The notes under the pieces are model-generated. The model was not told the origin of the DNA. It worked only from the letters and a program-made list of their open reading frames with translations, and searched no databases. The translations under genes and the position numbers were made by a program. A stretch of DNA of 64,000 nucleotides from assembly GCF_003014655.1 (NCBI RefSeq), contig NZ_PYAT01000009.1:88450-152449 (forward strand), in the 5' to 3' direction. Numbering within the stretch: position 1 is the stretch's first letter; each line of letters starts with the position of its first letter. The stretch comes from Planomicrobium soli (GTDB lineage Bacteria; Bacillota; Bacilli; Bacillales_A; Planococcaceae). Of the stretch, positions 1 to 6,996 are shown piece by piece.

Positions 1-6
1 TGGTAC

Positions 7-31
7 GTTTCAGGATGTGATGAAAGGGTAA
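7..31 (+). promoter_or_regulatory. SigB-like promoter candidate upstream of the DJ-1/PfpI gene
   Basis: GTTTCA at 7-12 and GGGTAA at 26-31 are separated by 13 bases, close to the general-stress sigma-B consensus (GTTTAA, 12-15 bases, GGGTAT). Transcription would begin near 38, ahead of the ATG at 71. A DJ-1/PfpI protein fits a stress regulon, but two positions deviate from consensus. Confidence 0.33.
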
Positions 32-70
32 AAGAAGGCATAGGCAATATACTCCGGGGAGGGAAAGATT

Positions 71-781
71 ATGGCAAAAGTAATGGCCGTTCTATCGGGC
101 GGATATGTGGATGAAGAAAATGATTACGTTACAGGATGGTGGGCAGAGGAGCTTTTTGAACCTGTGCTCGCTTTACAAGATGAAGGGCATATGGTGGGCC
201 TTGCTTCACCAGAAGGCGGCAAACCGGTTGTTGACCCAATAAGCTTGTCTGAAGAATATGATCCGGAAGGCAAATACAAAAAATTGTATGAATCGGGAAT
301 AGCGGACAAAACAACGCCGATTGTTGATGTGAAAGCTAGTGACTATGATGCTATCTTTATCGTCGGGGGGCATGGTGCTATGTTTGACCTGGCGCATAAC
401 AAAGATCTTCATGCCATTATCAATATCGTATACGAACATGGCGGAATTGTTGCCGCAGTATGCCACGGACCCGCTCCGCTCATCTATACAAAAACAAAAG
501 AGGGACGCGGAATTTTGGAAGGATTGAACGTGACGGGATATCCCAATGACCAAGAACCGAAAGAAGTTGTCGGATTGCTGCCTTTCAGCTTAGAAGATGA
601 AATGCGCAGAATCGCGAATTACTCTGAGGGTTCCGGAGAAAAAGAACATGTTGTATGGGGCAGCAAGCAAATTTTAACAGGCCGTGACCCGCATTCTTCA
701 GCGTTATTTGGAAGAGAACTTGCGACTAGGCTGACACAGCGCGAACAAGAAAAGGAAGATGCATTTTTCAGTAACCCTTAA
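71..781 (+). CDS. DJ-1/PfpI family protein (Hsp31-like type 1 glutamine amidotransferase domain)
   Basis: This 236-residue cytosolic protein carries the DJ-1/PfpI fold. The nucleophile elbow AAVCHGPAPL (around residue 130) supplies the conserved Cys followed by His, and VGGHGAMFDL (around 98) is the oxyanion/lid motif typical of the Hsp31-like branch with glyoxalase III, deglycase or chaperone activity. Which activity applies cannot be read from the sequence. The ATG is preceded by a GGGAGGG ribosome binding site. The next gene, a small membrane protein, lies 46 bases downstream with its own strong ribosome binding site and shares the terminator after it, so the two probably form a short operon. 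Confidence 0.85.
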   Translation: MAKVMAVLSGGYVDEENDYVTGWWAEELFEPVLALQDEGHMVGLASPEGGKPVVDPISLSEEYDPEGKYKKLYESGIADKTTPIVDVKASDYDAIFIVGGHGAMFDLAHNKDLHAIINIVYEHGGIVAAVCHGPAPLIYTKTKEGRGILEGLNVTGYPNDQEPKEVVGLLPFSLEDEMRRIANYSEGSGEKEHVVWGSKQILTGRDPHSSALFGRELATRLTQREQEKEDAFFSNP

Positions 782-827
782 GCATAAGGATTACCGAAAG
801 GTATAGAAAGAGTGAGGAGGAACAGCA

Positions 828-1031
828 ATGGATAAAAAAGATAGCGAACAAGAATACATGAAAGAAAACAAAGAAACGATGCAACAGCCACCGGTGGAAA
901 AAGAAGGTTTGGAAGAGCCGAAGGTCAAAGAATACAATAAAGTTCAAGGCGGAATTGTCGCTTTCGTAATATTGGTAATTATTATCATCATTGTTTTGTT
1001 CAGCACTGATATGTTTGGACTTTTAAACTGA
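828..1031 (+). CDS. Small single-pass membrane protein of unknown function
   Basis: The 67-residue product has a charged, Glu/Lys-rich N-terminal half (about residues 1-42) and one hydrophobic segment, IVAFVILVIIIIIVLF (about 43-60), ending a few residues later. It is therefore probably a tail-anchored or single-pass protein with most of its mass in the cytosol. GAGGAGG lies 7 bases before the ATG, and the stop codon is built into the stem of the following terminator, which supports it as a real gene. I do not recognise a named family. Confidence 0.7.
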   Translation: MDKKDSEQEYMKENKETMQQPPVEKEGLEEPKVKEYNKVQGGIVAFVILVIIIIIVLFSTDMFGLLN

Positions 1032-1056
1032 TTGCTCTTGAGCAATCAGTTTTTTG
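1025..1056 (+). terminator. Rho-independent terminator after the small membrane gene
   Basis: A 13-bp perfect stem (1025-1037 with 1040-1052) runs into a T tract. The TGA stop of the upstream gene lies in its left arm. Confidence 0.85.
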
Positions 1057-1084
1057 CATCTTCAATAAAACTCTTTTCTCGGAT

Positions 1085-1116
1085 AAAAAACCCATTTGCC
1101 ATACAGCAAATGGGTT
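1085..1116 (-). terminator. Terminator of htrA
   Basis: Arms 1089-1099 and 1106-1116 form an 11-bp perfect stem. On the minus strand it is followed by a run of six T. Confidence 0.85.
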
Positions 1117-1122
1117 GAAAAA

Positions 1123-2316
1123 TCACAAGCTTTCAGCTAATTCCACTTCAAGGTTCACCGCTTTCCCATTACGGTATACTTTGATGGCTACTGTATCGCC
1201 TACCTTTGTTTCGTTGTATAAATGCCGGCGAAGGTCAAGCACTGTGGTGATTGCTTTTCCATCCAGCTCAACAATCACATCATAAGCTTCAAGTCCGGCT
1301 TCTGCTGCACCGGATCCCGGTGATACCGATTGAACGACTATGCCGCCTTCAATCTCTTCAGGCAACTTCAGTTGGCTTTGACGGTACTGCATAGGCACTC
1401 TTTGCAGATCCATAATAGAAACACCCATTGTCGGCCGCTCAACTGCCCCTTTTGTTTCTAAATCCTCAATAATCGGAACTGCCGTATTGATTGGAATGGC
1501 AAGCCCAATTCCTTCTACAGCGTCTTGGGCAATTTTCATTGAATTGATGCCAATGACTTGTCCTTGGCTATTGATAAGCGCACCGCCGCTATTGCCAGGG
1601 TTGATCGCTGCATCTGTTTGAATAACTTCCGATTCCCAATCTTCTGTGCCATCTTCATTGATATCAATTGGAATCGCCCGTTCTGTTCCAGAAATTACCC
1701 CAGTTGTTACAGAACCGGAAAATTGAAGGCCCAGCGGATTGCCGATGGCAACAACCGGCTCTCCCGGTTTCAAGACGGAGGAATCACCGAATTCTGCCAC
1801 AGCGGTAACAGAATCAGCCGCCACTTTCAATACAGCCAAGTCAGTCCAAACGTCTGCGCCAAGCACTTCCGCATCAAGCTCTGTTCCATCTGACAACGTC
1901 ACTTTTACTTTTTCAGCACCTTTAACCACATGATTGTTCGTGACGATATAGGCTGCGTTTCCTTCTTGCTTATAAATGACGCCAGATCCTGTTCCCGCTT
2001 CTTGGGATTCCGTTTGTGCTGTTGGAGCGAATGGATTTTGTGCTGCAGTCTGCAGATTGATCACGCCTACTACTGTCGCTGAATTTTTATCAACAATTTT
2101 CGTTACATCCGTTGTGACGACAGCTGAGACGTTCTGGATATTGTTTGGGGTTGACTCTGCTGCTGAAGTTGAAGTTTCTTGCATCGCAGCGTCGGAATCC
2201 GTGAACCCTGGAAACACCACCCCGACAAGGAGAGCACCAGCGATTAGCCCGGTAAAGCTTGAAGCAAAATACCCTTTTTGTTTTTTCTGTGGCTCTGGTG
2301 AATTGTAATAACCCAT
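1123..2316 (-). CDS. htrA: HtrA-type membrane-anchored serine protease (S1C family)
   Basis: This surface quality-control protease degrades misfolded exported proteins. The 397-residue product has a cytosolic N-terminus, one membrane segment (about 16-36), a Ser/Thr/Asn-rich linker, a trypsin-like domain with the triad His (TNNHVV, about 128), Asp (TDLAVLKV, about 158) and Ser (NPGNSGGALIN, about 243), and one C-terminal PDZ domain (about 300-395). Architecture and length match Bacillus HtrA/HtrB. It starts 11 bases after the stop of the PrsA-like gene, so the two are probably co-transcribed. Control by the neighbouring CssRS-like system is the known arrangement in B. subtilis and is inferred here. 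Confidence 0.93.
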   Translation of the reverse strand: MGYYNSPEPQKKQKGYFASSFTGLIAGALLVGVVFPGFTDSDAAMQETSTSAAESTPNNIQNVSAVVTTDVTKIVDKNSATVVGVINLQTAAQNPFAPTAQTESQEAGTGSGVIYKQEGNAAYIVTNNHVVKGAEKVKVTLSDGTELDAEVLGADVWTDLAVLKVAADSVTAVAEFGDSSVLKPGEPVVAIGNPLGLQFSGSVTTGVISGTERAIPIDINEDGTEDWESEVIQTDAAINPGNSGGALINSQGQVIGINSMKIAQDAVEGIGLAIPINTAVPIIEDLETKGAVERPTMGVSIMDLQRVPMQYRQSQLKLPEEIEGGIVVQSVSPGSGAAEAGLEAYDVIVELDGKAITTVLDLRRHLYNETKVGDTVAIKVYRNGKAVNLEVELAESL

Positions 2317-2327
2317 TTTATTTCCTC

Positions 2328-3191
2328 CTACTCAAGTTTGTTCTTGATGTCAGCCGCTTCTTTTTTCTCTGCCATCCAAGAAGCGTACTGCGTATTCAGT
2401 GCCTCATCAAATAAGATTTCTTTTATCTGCTCCTTGTTGTCCGCTAAATCTGCTTCCGCCGCTTCTGTTTTGCCTGTTACTTTGATGATATGGAAACCAT
2501 AATCCGTTTCTACAGGTTCACTGATTTCATCCGCTTTCATTCCGAAAGCCGCTTCTTCAAATTCCGCAGCCATTTCTCCTTTGCCAAACGATCCAAGTTC
2601 GCCGCCAGCCTCCGCGGTTGCTGTGTCGGTTGAATATTCAGCTGCCAGTTCTGCAAAATCTTCACCGTATTCCAATTTCTTCGATACTTCCTCTGCTTCT
2701 TCTTTCGTCGCCACTAAAATATGGCTTGCTTCAACTTGTTCCGCTTGCGCAAATGATGCTTTGTTCTCTTCAAAATATGCGTCAATTTGTTCGTCAGTTA
2801 TTTCAATATCCGGTCCGACCAATTTTTCGATCAACAAGTAATTTTTCATTTCATTTTCCAGCTGATCTACAGTCATGCCGCTTGACTCAATTGCCGATTG
2901 CAGCGCTTCGGCTCCGCCATATTGTTCCTCGTATTTTTTCATCTCCGCATCAATTTCTTCTTTCGTCACTTTGACATTCGCTTTTTGGGCTTCCTGTTTG
3001 ACAAGTTCGTCGGAAATCATTGCATCGAGTGTTGCCACGCCATTTGCAGCTACCAGCTTTTCATACAGCGATTCTTTATCGATATCCGTTCCGTTCACGG
3101 TTGCTACAGCATCTTTTTGAATAAAACCTGTCATTAAAAATATTGCAGCCGCCAAGGCAGCCCCTATTGCGATATACATAGCTTTTTTCAT
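2328..3191 (-). CDS. prsA: PrsA-like foldase (parvulin-type peptidyl-prolyl isomerase)
   Basis: This extracytoplasmic foldase assists folding of secreted proteins at the membrane-wall interface. The 287-residue protein has an N-terminal membrane segment (about 5-24), a SurA-like N-domain (about 30-130), a parvulin domain (about 145-240, with ASHILV and a DYGFHIIKV end) and a charged tail. Unlike classical PrsA there is no lipobox Cys: the hydrophobic segment runs into FIQKDAVATVNG. It is therefore probably anchored by an uncleaved signal or released, rather than lipidated. It is the first gene of an operon with htrA, and its promoter carries a candidate response-regulator site. Confidence 0.87.
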   Translation of the reverse strand: MKKAMYIAIGAALAAAIFLMTGFIQKDAVATVNGTDIDKESLYEKLVAANGVATLDAMISDELVKQEAQKANVKVTKEEIDAEMKKYEEQYGGAEALQSAIESSGMTVDQLENEMKNYLLIEKLVGPDIEITDEQIDAYFEENKASFAQAEQVEASHILVATKEEAEEVSKKLEYGEDFAELAAEYSTDTATAEAGGELGSFGKGEMAAEFEEAAFGMKADEISEPVETDYGFHIIKVTGKTEAAEADLADNKEQIKEILFDEALNTQYASWMAEKKEAADIKNKLE

Positions 3192-3223
3192 CTTCAGCCC
3201 TCTTTCTTCAATTCGATAAACTC

Positions 3224-3262
3224 ATATTATCAACCAATTATGAATAAACTATGGCCAAACTA
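3224..3262 (-). promoter_or_regulatory. prsA-htrA promoter with TAGTTT direct repeat (candidate CssR site)
   Basis: On the minus strand two exact TAGTTT hexamers are spaced 11 bases centre to centre (3257-3262 and 3246-3251). They overlap the -35 position of a promoter whose -10 is GATAAT or TAATAT (3224-3231). No good -35 hexamer is visible. Direct repeats one helical turn apart at -35 are typical of OmpR-family activators, and such a regulator is encoded at 5055-5735. The link to CssR is inference. Confidence 0.5.
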
Positions 3263-3294
3263 TTAATAGATATGTAAACTTTCGCAAAAGAAAA

Positions 3295-3322
3295 AGACCA
3301 GGAAGCTTATGCTTCCTGATCT
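3295..3322 (-). terminator. Terminator copy 1 of a duplicated hairpin
   Basis: This 28-nt sequence can fold into a 12-bp stem and on the minus strand is followed by TTTTTCTTTT, so it would end transcripts coming from the cssRS-like genes. It differs at one base from the copy at 3647-3674. Confidence 0.7.
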
Positions 3323-3646
3323 CAGACTGTAGTCAAAGTCTATGATGGATGAATGGGGATGTATAAACCAAACCGGTCCGGTTGGGCAATAGCCGTGAAT
3401 CAGAGCGAATGCTTCCATTCATGTTCCATGACGCAGCAAAGCAGGCCCAAGAAGCCTGGCCATGCCTTCTTGCTTCAGAGACCGGAGCGCAAGGCGGCGG
3501 CGACTCCAGCGGGACAGCGAAGTGCCGAACTAACTCGTGCAAGCCCGCGGAACGCGTCCGCCTCAAGTGAAGGTGCCGCTGCTTTTTCAGTAAGGTATTT
3601 ATGTTTATTCCCTTAAACAGATAACTAATCTTTTGACTGCAAGCTA
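3323..3646. repeat. 324-bp non-coding structured insert, possibly a MITE-like or dispersed intergenic element
   Basis: No convincing gene is present: the open frames here lack ribosome binding sites and family features. The core (about 3474-3570) is GC-rich, unlike its surroundings, and has nested complementarity: GGCGG 3493-3497 with CCGCC 3558-3562, and GCGGG 3509-3513 with CCCGC 3544-3548. Near the ends, TGTAGTCAAA (3328-3337) faces TTTGACTGCA (3632-3641), an inverted repeat with one mismatch. The element is bracketed by the duplicated 28-nt hairpin. From memory, the GACTCCAGCGGGA / CGTCCGCC core resembles intergenic repeats common in Bacillales genomes; I could not verify this. Confidence 0.5.
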
Positions 3647-3674
3647 AGACCAGGAAGCTTATGCTTCCTGGTCT
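3647..3674. repeat. Copy 2 of the duplicated terminator hairpin, overlapping the histidine kinase stop
   Basis: It is identical to 3295-3322 except for one base, which makes the stem perfect here. The last codons and the stop of the histidine kinase (DQEA, 3659) lie in the hairpin. The poly-T side of this copy is on the plus strand (3675 onward), and on the minus strand the tail is only TCTTAGC. It is probably a weaker terminator than copy 1 for the kinase gene. Confidence 0.7.
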
Positions 3675-5074
3675 TTTTTATGCGGCAACTGGATGGTGAA
3701 TTTTGTCCCTTCACCTTTTTTGCTTTCCACTTGGACGTCTCCGTCATGGAGAGCTATCAGCTGTTTTACAATGGATAAGCCAAGTCCAAATTGCCCGATG
3801 CCCCGGGAAAAGTCGGATTTATAGAACCGTCGCCAAATCAAATCAATCTCCTCTACATTGATACCAGTTCCGGTGTCTTCCACTTCGATCACCATATGCG
3901 CAGGCTCCTTGAAAGCCCGCAAATAAATCTGGCCTTGCTCGGTAAACTGAATGCTGTTTTTCACAATGTTCGTCAAAATTTGAATGAGCCTGTCCATATC
4001 CCCATAGATGACTGTACCTGCTTCTGCTTCAATATTTATATGGTTGCCTTTATCAGCCGCTTGAAGGTGAAGTTGTTCCTGTATGATTTCCAGCAGTTCC
4101 TCTGCTTCTATTTCTTCTTTCGTGAGTGTTACTTGATTTGAGCGGATTTTTTCGTAATCCAGGTTTTCGTTGACCAAACGGATAAGGCGTTTGGTTTCAT
4201 CACTTACTAAGCGAATGCCTTTTTCCCGCTGGTCTTCCTCAAACATGTTATTGCGCAAGCCTTCAATGACTCCAGCAATGGTAGTTAATGGCGTTCGCAT
4301 TTCATGCGACACGTCCGCCATAAATTGGCGCCTGCGGTTTTCAAGCCGGTCAATTTCTTCATTCGATTGCCGGAGCTTGTTCGCCATTTTGTTGAAGTCC
4401 CTTGCTAAATCACCGATTTCATCAAAATTTGATTGGGGCAAATCAACTTCGTAATGCCCATCCGAAATCATTGATGTCGCTTTTTGCATCCGCTGAATGC
4501 GGCTGACATGTAATTTTGCCAATAATAGGCTAAGCAGCAAAGCTACTGCAAAAGCAATCAGAATGGTGGTCACCAGCGTTTGGTTAAGCTCTGAAATCAT
4601 TTCCCTTGTGCCGCTGACAGGCGAAGCAAGGAGCACCCCGCCAATCAATTGCCCATTAGCAACATATGGCAATGCAACAAACGTCATCGTATTTTCAAAA
4701 CGTTCTACATCCCTGTTTACTACGAGTGTCTCTCCTTGTTCAATGACCCCCCATTCTTCCTGGGTTAAGTCAACTGGTGGAAAGGCTTCGGAAAAAGGAT
4801 AAAGCACTCGGCTTTGCTGGTCAAAAACGATAAAGTCGATGTTTTGTGCTTTTAGCAGCGACACATACGTCTGAAGATCGGTACCCGGACGCGGGCGCTC
4901 CAGTTCCCTCAGAATCTGCTGACCATAACGTTCCAGTTCTGCTGCTTTGTCTTTGTAGGCAAAGTCCTCGACATAGCGGACAAAAAGAATGCTTAGTACC
5001 AATAAGGCGATCAGGAGAATGCTTAGATGGCTGCCAATCAGTTGATAAAAGTACTTAATTCTCGGATTCTTCAA
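3659..5074 (-). CDS. cssS: Sensor histidine kinase, CssS-like (secretion stress)
   Basis: The 471-residue kinase has two membrane segments (about 13-32 and 166-186) flanking an extracellular sensor domain, then HAMP (about 187-240), a HisKA dimerisation helix with the phospho-accepting His in SHEMRTPLTT (about 255), and a HATPase_c domain with N (NIVKNSIQF), G1 (EDTGTGI) and G2 (GLGLSIV) boxes. The likely start is TTG at 5074, with GGAG upstream, overlapping the response-regulator gene by 20 bases. Its position beside htrA and prsA suggests it senses misfolded secreted protein as CssS does. That role rests on context and domain layout, not on a specific motif. Confidence 0.82.
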   Translation of the reverse strand: MKNPRIKYFYQLIGSHLSILLIALLVLSILFVRYVEDFAYKDKAAELERYGQQILRELERPRPGTDLQTYVSLLKAQNIDFIVFDQQSRVLYPFSEAFPPVDLTQEEWGVIEQGETLVVNRDVERFENTMTFVALPYVANGQLIGGVLLASPVSGTREMISELNQTLVTTILIAFAVALLLSLLLAKLHVSRIQRMQKATSMISDGHYEVDLPQSNFDEIGDLARDFNKMANKLRQSNEEIDRLENRRRQFMADVSHEMRTPLTTIAGVIEGLRNNMFEEDQREKGIRLVSDETKRLIRLVNENLDYEKIRSNQVTLTKEEIEAEELLEIIQEQLHLQAADKGNHINIEAEAGTVIYGDMDRLIQILTNIVKNSIQFTEQGQIYLRAFKEPAHMVIEVEDTGTGINVEEIDLIWRRFYKSDFSRGIGQFGLGLSIVKQLIALHDGDVQVESKKGEGTKFTIQLPHKKDQEA

Positions 5075-5735
5075 ATTTGTAACCTACTCCCCAAACCGTA
5101 TGGAACAGTTTGTCGCCGCCGGTTATTTTCTTGCGCAGCCGTTTAATATGGACATCCACTGTGCGCTCGTCTCCATAAAACTGATAGCCCCATACATGCT
5201 CCAGCAGTTGGTCCCGGCTGAACACCTGCTTTGGGTGCTGCAGAAAAAAAACGAGCAGGTCAAATTCTTTCGGTGTCAAGTCCGGTATTTTTTCTCCGTC
5301 CTTTTGAACAGCGCGCATTTCTTTATTGACCTGAAAGTGCTTTGTTTGGATCACCTGTGAGACATGCTCTGCTTTCTGTGTCCGGCGCGCCACTGCTTTA
5401 ATGCGGGCCATCAGAGCCAAGGGGCTGAATGGCTTGGTAACATAATCGTCAGCCCCCATCTCAAAGCCGATCACTTGGTCCGACTCGCTGTCTTTTGCTG
5501 TCAGCATGATGATCGGAATCGAATCCCCTTCTTCCCGAATCTTGCGGCATAAGGCCATGCCATCCATGCCCGGCAACATCCAATCCAGAACAAGCAAGTC
5601 ATATTCCTTGGCTTTATATGACTTGTATCCGTCGAGTCCATCCGCTTCAAAGTCACCGGAAATCCCTTCTTTTGAAAAAAACATTTCGAGCATGGAACGT
5701 ACGCTCGGATTGTCTTCAACTACTAAAATTTTCAT
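5055..5735 (-). CDS. cssR: OmpR/PhoB-family response regulator, CssR-like
   Basis: This 226-residue regulator has a receiver domain (about 1-118) with the acidic pocket (VVEDN), phospho-acceptor Asp in LVLDWMLPG (about 52) and the conserved Lys in YVTKPFSP. A C-terminal winged helix follows (about 130-222, with GDERTVDVHIKRLRKKI as recognition helix). It is translationally overlapped by its kinase and is transcribed first. The probable target is the prsA-htrA promoter, which has a TAGTTT direct repeat of OmpR type. The CssR assignment follows gene context. Confidence 0.83.
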   Translation of the reverse strand: MKILVVEDNPSVRSMLEMFFSKEGISGDFEADGLDGYKSYKAKEYDLLVLDWMLPGMDGMALCRKIREEGDSIPIIMLTAKDSESDQVIGFEMGADDYVTKPFSPLALMARIKAVARRTQKAEHVSQVIQTKHFQVNKEMRAVQKDGEKIPDLTPKEFDLLVFFLQHPKQVFSRDQLLEHVWGYQFYGDERTVDVHIKRLRKKITGGDKLFHTVWGVGYKFEESEN

Positions 5736-5871
5736 CTCTTTCCTCTCCAGTTCACTGTATACTCACTTTTCACTTTACTCTATAATGCTTAAAACCGTAT
5801 AAAAAAATCATTTGCCTATTGATCCACTTCCAATAAACGTAATTCACATTCCGCAAAGAAGCAAGTTCATT

Positions 5872-5903
5872 AAAAAAGCCGCCTTTTCATATGAAAGGGC
5901 AGC
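5872..5903 (-). terminator. Terminator of the DUF697 GTPase gene
   Basis: A stem of 5878-5903 with a TTTCATATGAAA centre is followed on the minus strand by six T. Confidence 0.8.
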
Positions 5904-5913
5904 TAGTGTTTAA

Positions 5914-6927
5914 CTATGCGTTTTTCTCACGCTTTTTATACTTCTCAAACAAATCGACAATCATGTCATAATCGATCGCTATATTATTCTCAAACGCGTA
6001 TTTTACGCCATATCCAAGAGCCAGCGTCATTGCTGAAGCAACAGTACCTCCGATAATAGAACCTGCCCCCGGGATAAATTTTAAAGCTTGGCGATACAGG
6101 GTATGGCCCAAAGTTTGAGTGGCAGTAATGACAATCATGTCCCGTGCCGCTTTTTTCGTCAATGGTTTGTCATACAGTTTCGATAGCCGGATGATTAATC
6201 CTACTTGCAGCGAAGTGAGCGGAATAACATCTGATCCGGGAATTGGAGAAGCGCCGATAATACCGGCAGAAACGCCGGCACCAAGGATCCAACGATTTGC
6301 AGCCGCTGATTTCTCTTTCATGCTTTTAGCGAAAAGGAGGTCTTTCCCTTTCTTTTCGAGCAAAAAAAGGATGTCCTTCTTTAGGATTTCCAAGTTTTCC
6401 CCAGTCTTCGAAGAAATCGGAACTATTTTGTATTTATTGTTTGTGTGTTTTTTGATGAACTGGATAAGCGAAGGGATATCTTCAGCAGCATCGATTTTAT
6501 TTAAAACAATCAGAATGTCTTTATTATGTTTTTCGATTTCTGTAAATTTCTCTTTTTCGCTATCGGAAAATACCGTGCCTGCAGCGTTCAAGAAAAATAA
6601 TACTACATCTGAGCTTTGTACGAACTCAAGTGTCTTTTTCGGATTTTCATCATTTGGGTCATTCAATCCTGGAGTATCCATAAATTTGATGTTTTCAAGC
6701 CCACGAATATTATAAGGATCTACGCTAACCGTTTCACCAGGCATCGGGTTCGTGCTGGCAATGTTTTCGCCAATGATTTTATTGACTGTCGAGGATTTTC
6801 CAGCGTTCACTTCCCCGATAAGCGAAATCAGCAACTCTTGTTCGAGCATGTCGTTGACTTTTTTCATTTCGCTTTCGAACATATTGTCCATAACACGCAT
6901 AACTTCTTCTTCAAATTCTTTTACCAT
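5914..6927 (-). CDS. GTPase with C-terminal DUF697 membrane-associated domain
   Basis: The 337-residue protein has a short N-terminal helical region and a TRAFAC-type GTPase domain (about 30-190) with G1 GEVNAGKSS, G3 DTPG and G4 NKID, followed by a SAKE-like SSKTGEN. The C-terminal third (about 210-320) is a Gly/Ala-rich hydrophobic region of the DUF697 type, with SPIPGSDVIPLT and FIPGAGSIIGG, which probably associates with the membrane. Dynamin- or Era-like GTPases of this kind are poorly characterised; roles in membrane or stress physiology have been proposed for relatives. It follows ltaS on the same strand after 70 bases without a clear terminator. Confidence 0.8.
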   Translation of the reverse strand: MVKEFEEEVMRVMDNMFESEMKKVNDMLEQELLISLIGEVNAGKSSTVNKIIGENIASTNPMPGETVSVDPYNIRGLENIKFMDTPGLNDPNDENPKKTLEFVQSSDVVLFFLNAAGTVFSDSEKEKFTEIEKHNKDILIVLNKIDAAEDIPSLIQFIKKHTNNKYKIVPISSKTGENLEILKKDILFLLEKKGKDLLFAKSMKEKSAAANRWILGAGVSAGIIGASPIPGSDVIPLTSLQVGLIIRLSKLYDKPLTKKAARDMIVITATQTLGHTLYRQALKFIPGAGSIIGGTVASAMTLALGYGVKYAFENNIAIDYDMIVDLFEKYKKREKNA

Positions 6928-6996
6928 CTACTGGACGCCCCCTAATTCAATGATTTCTTTTTATTATATACAACTCTCGTTTTTCCGTATAATGAT

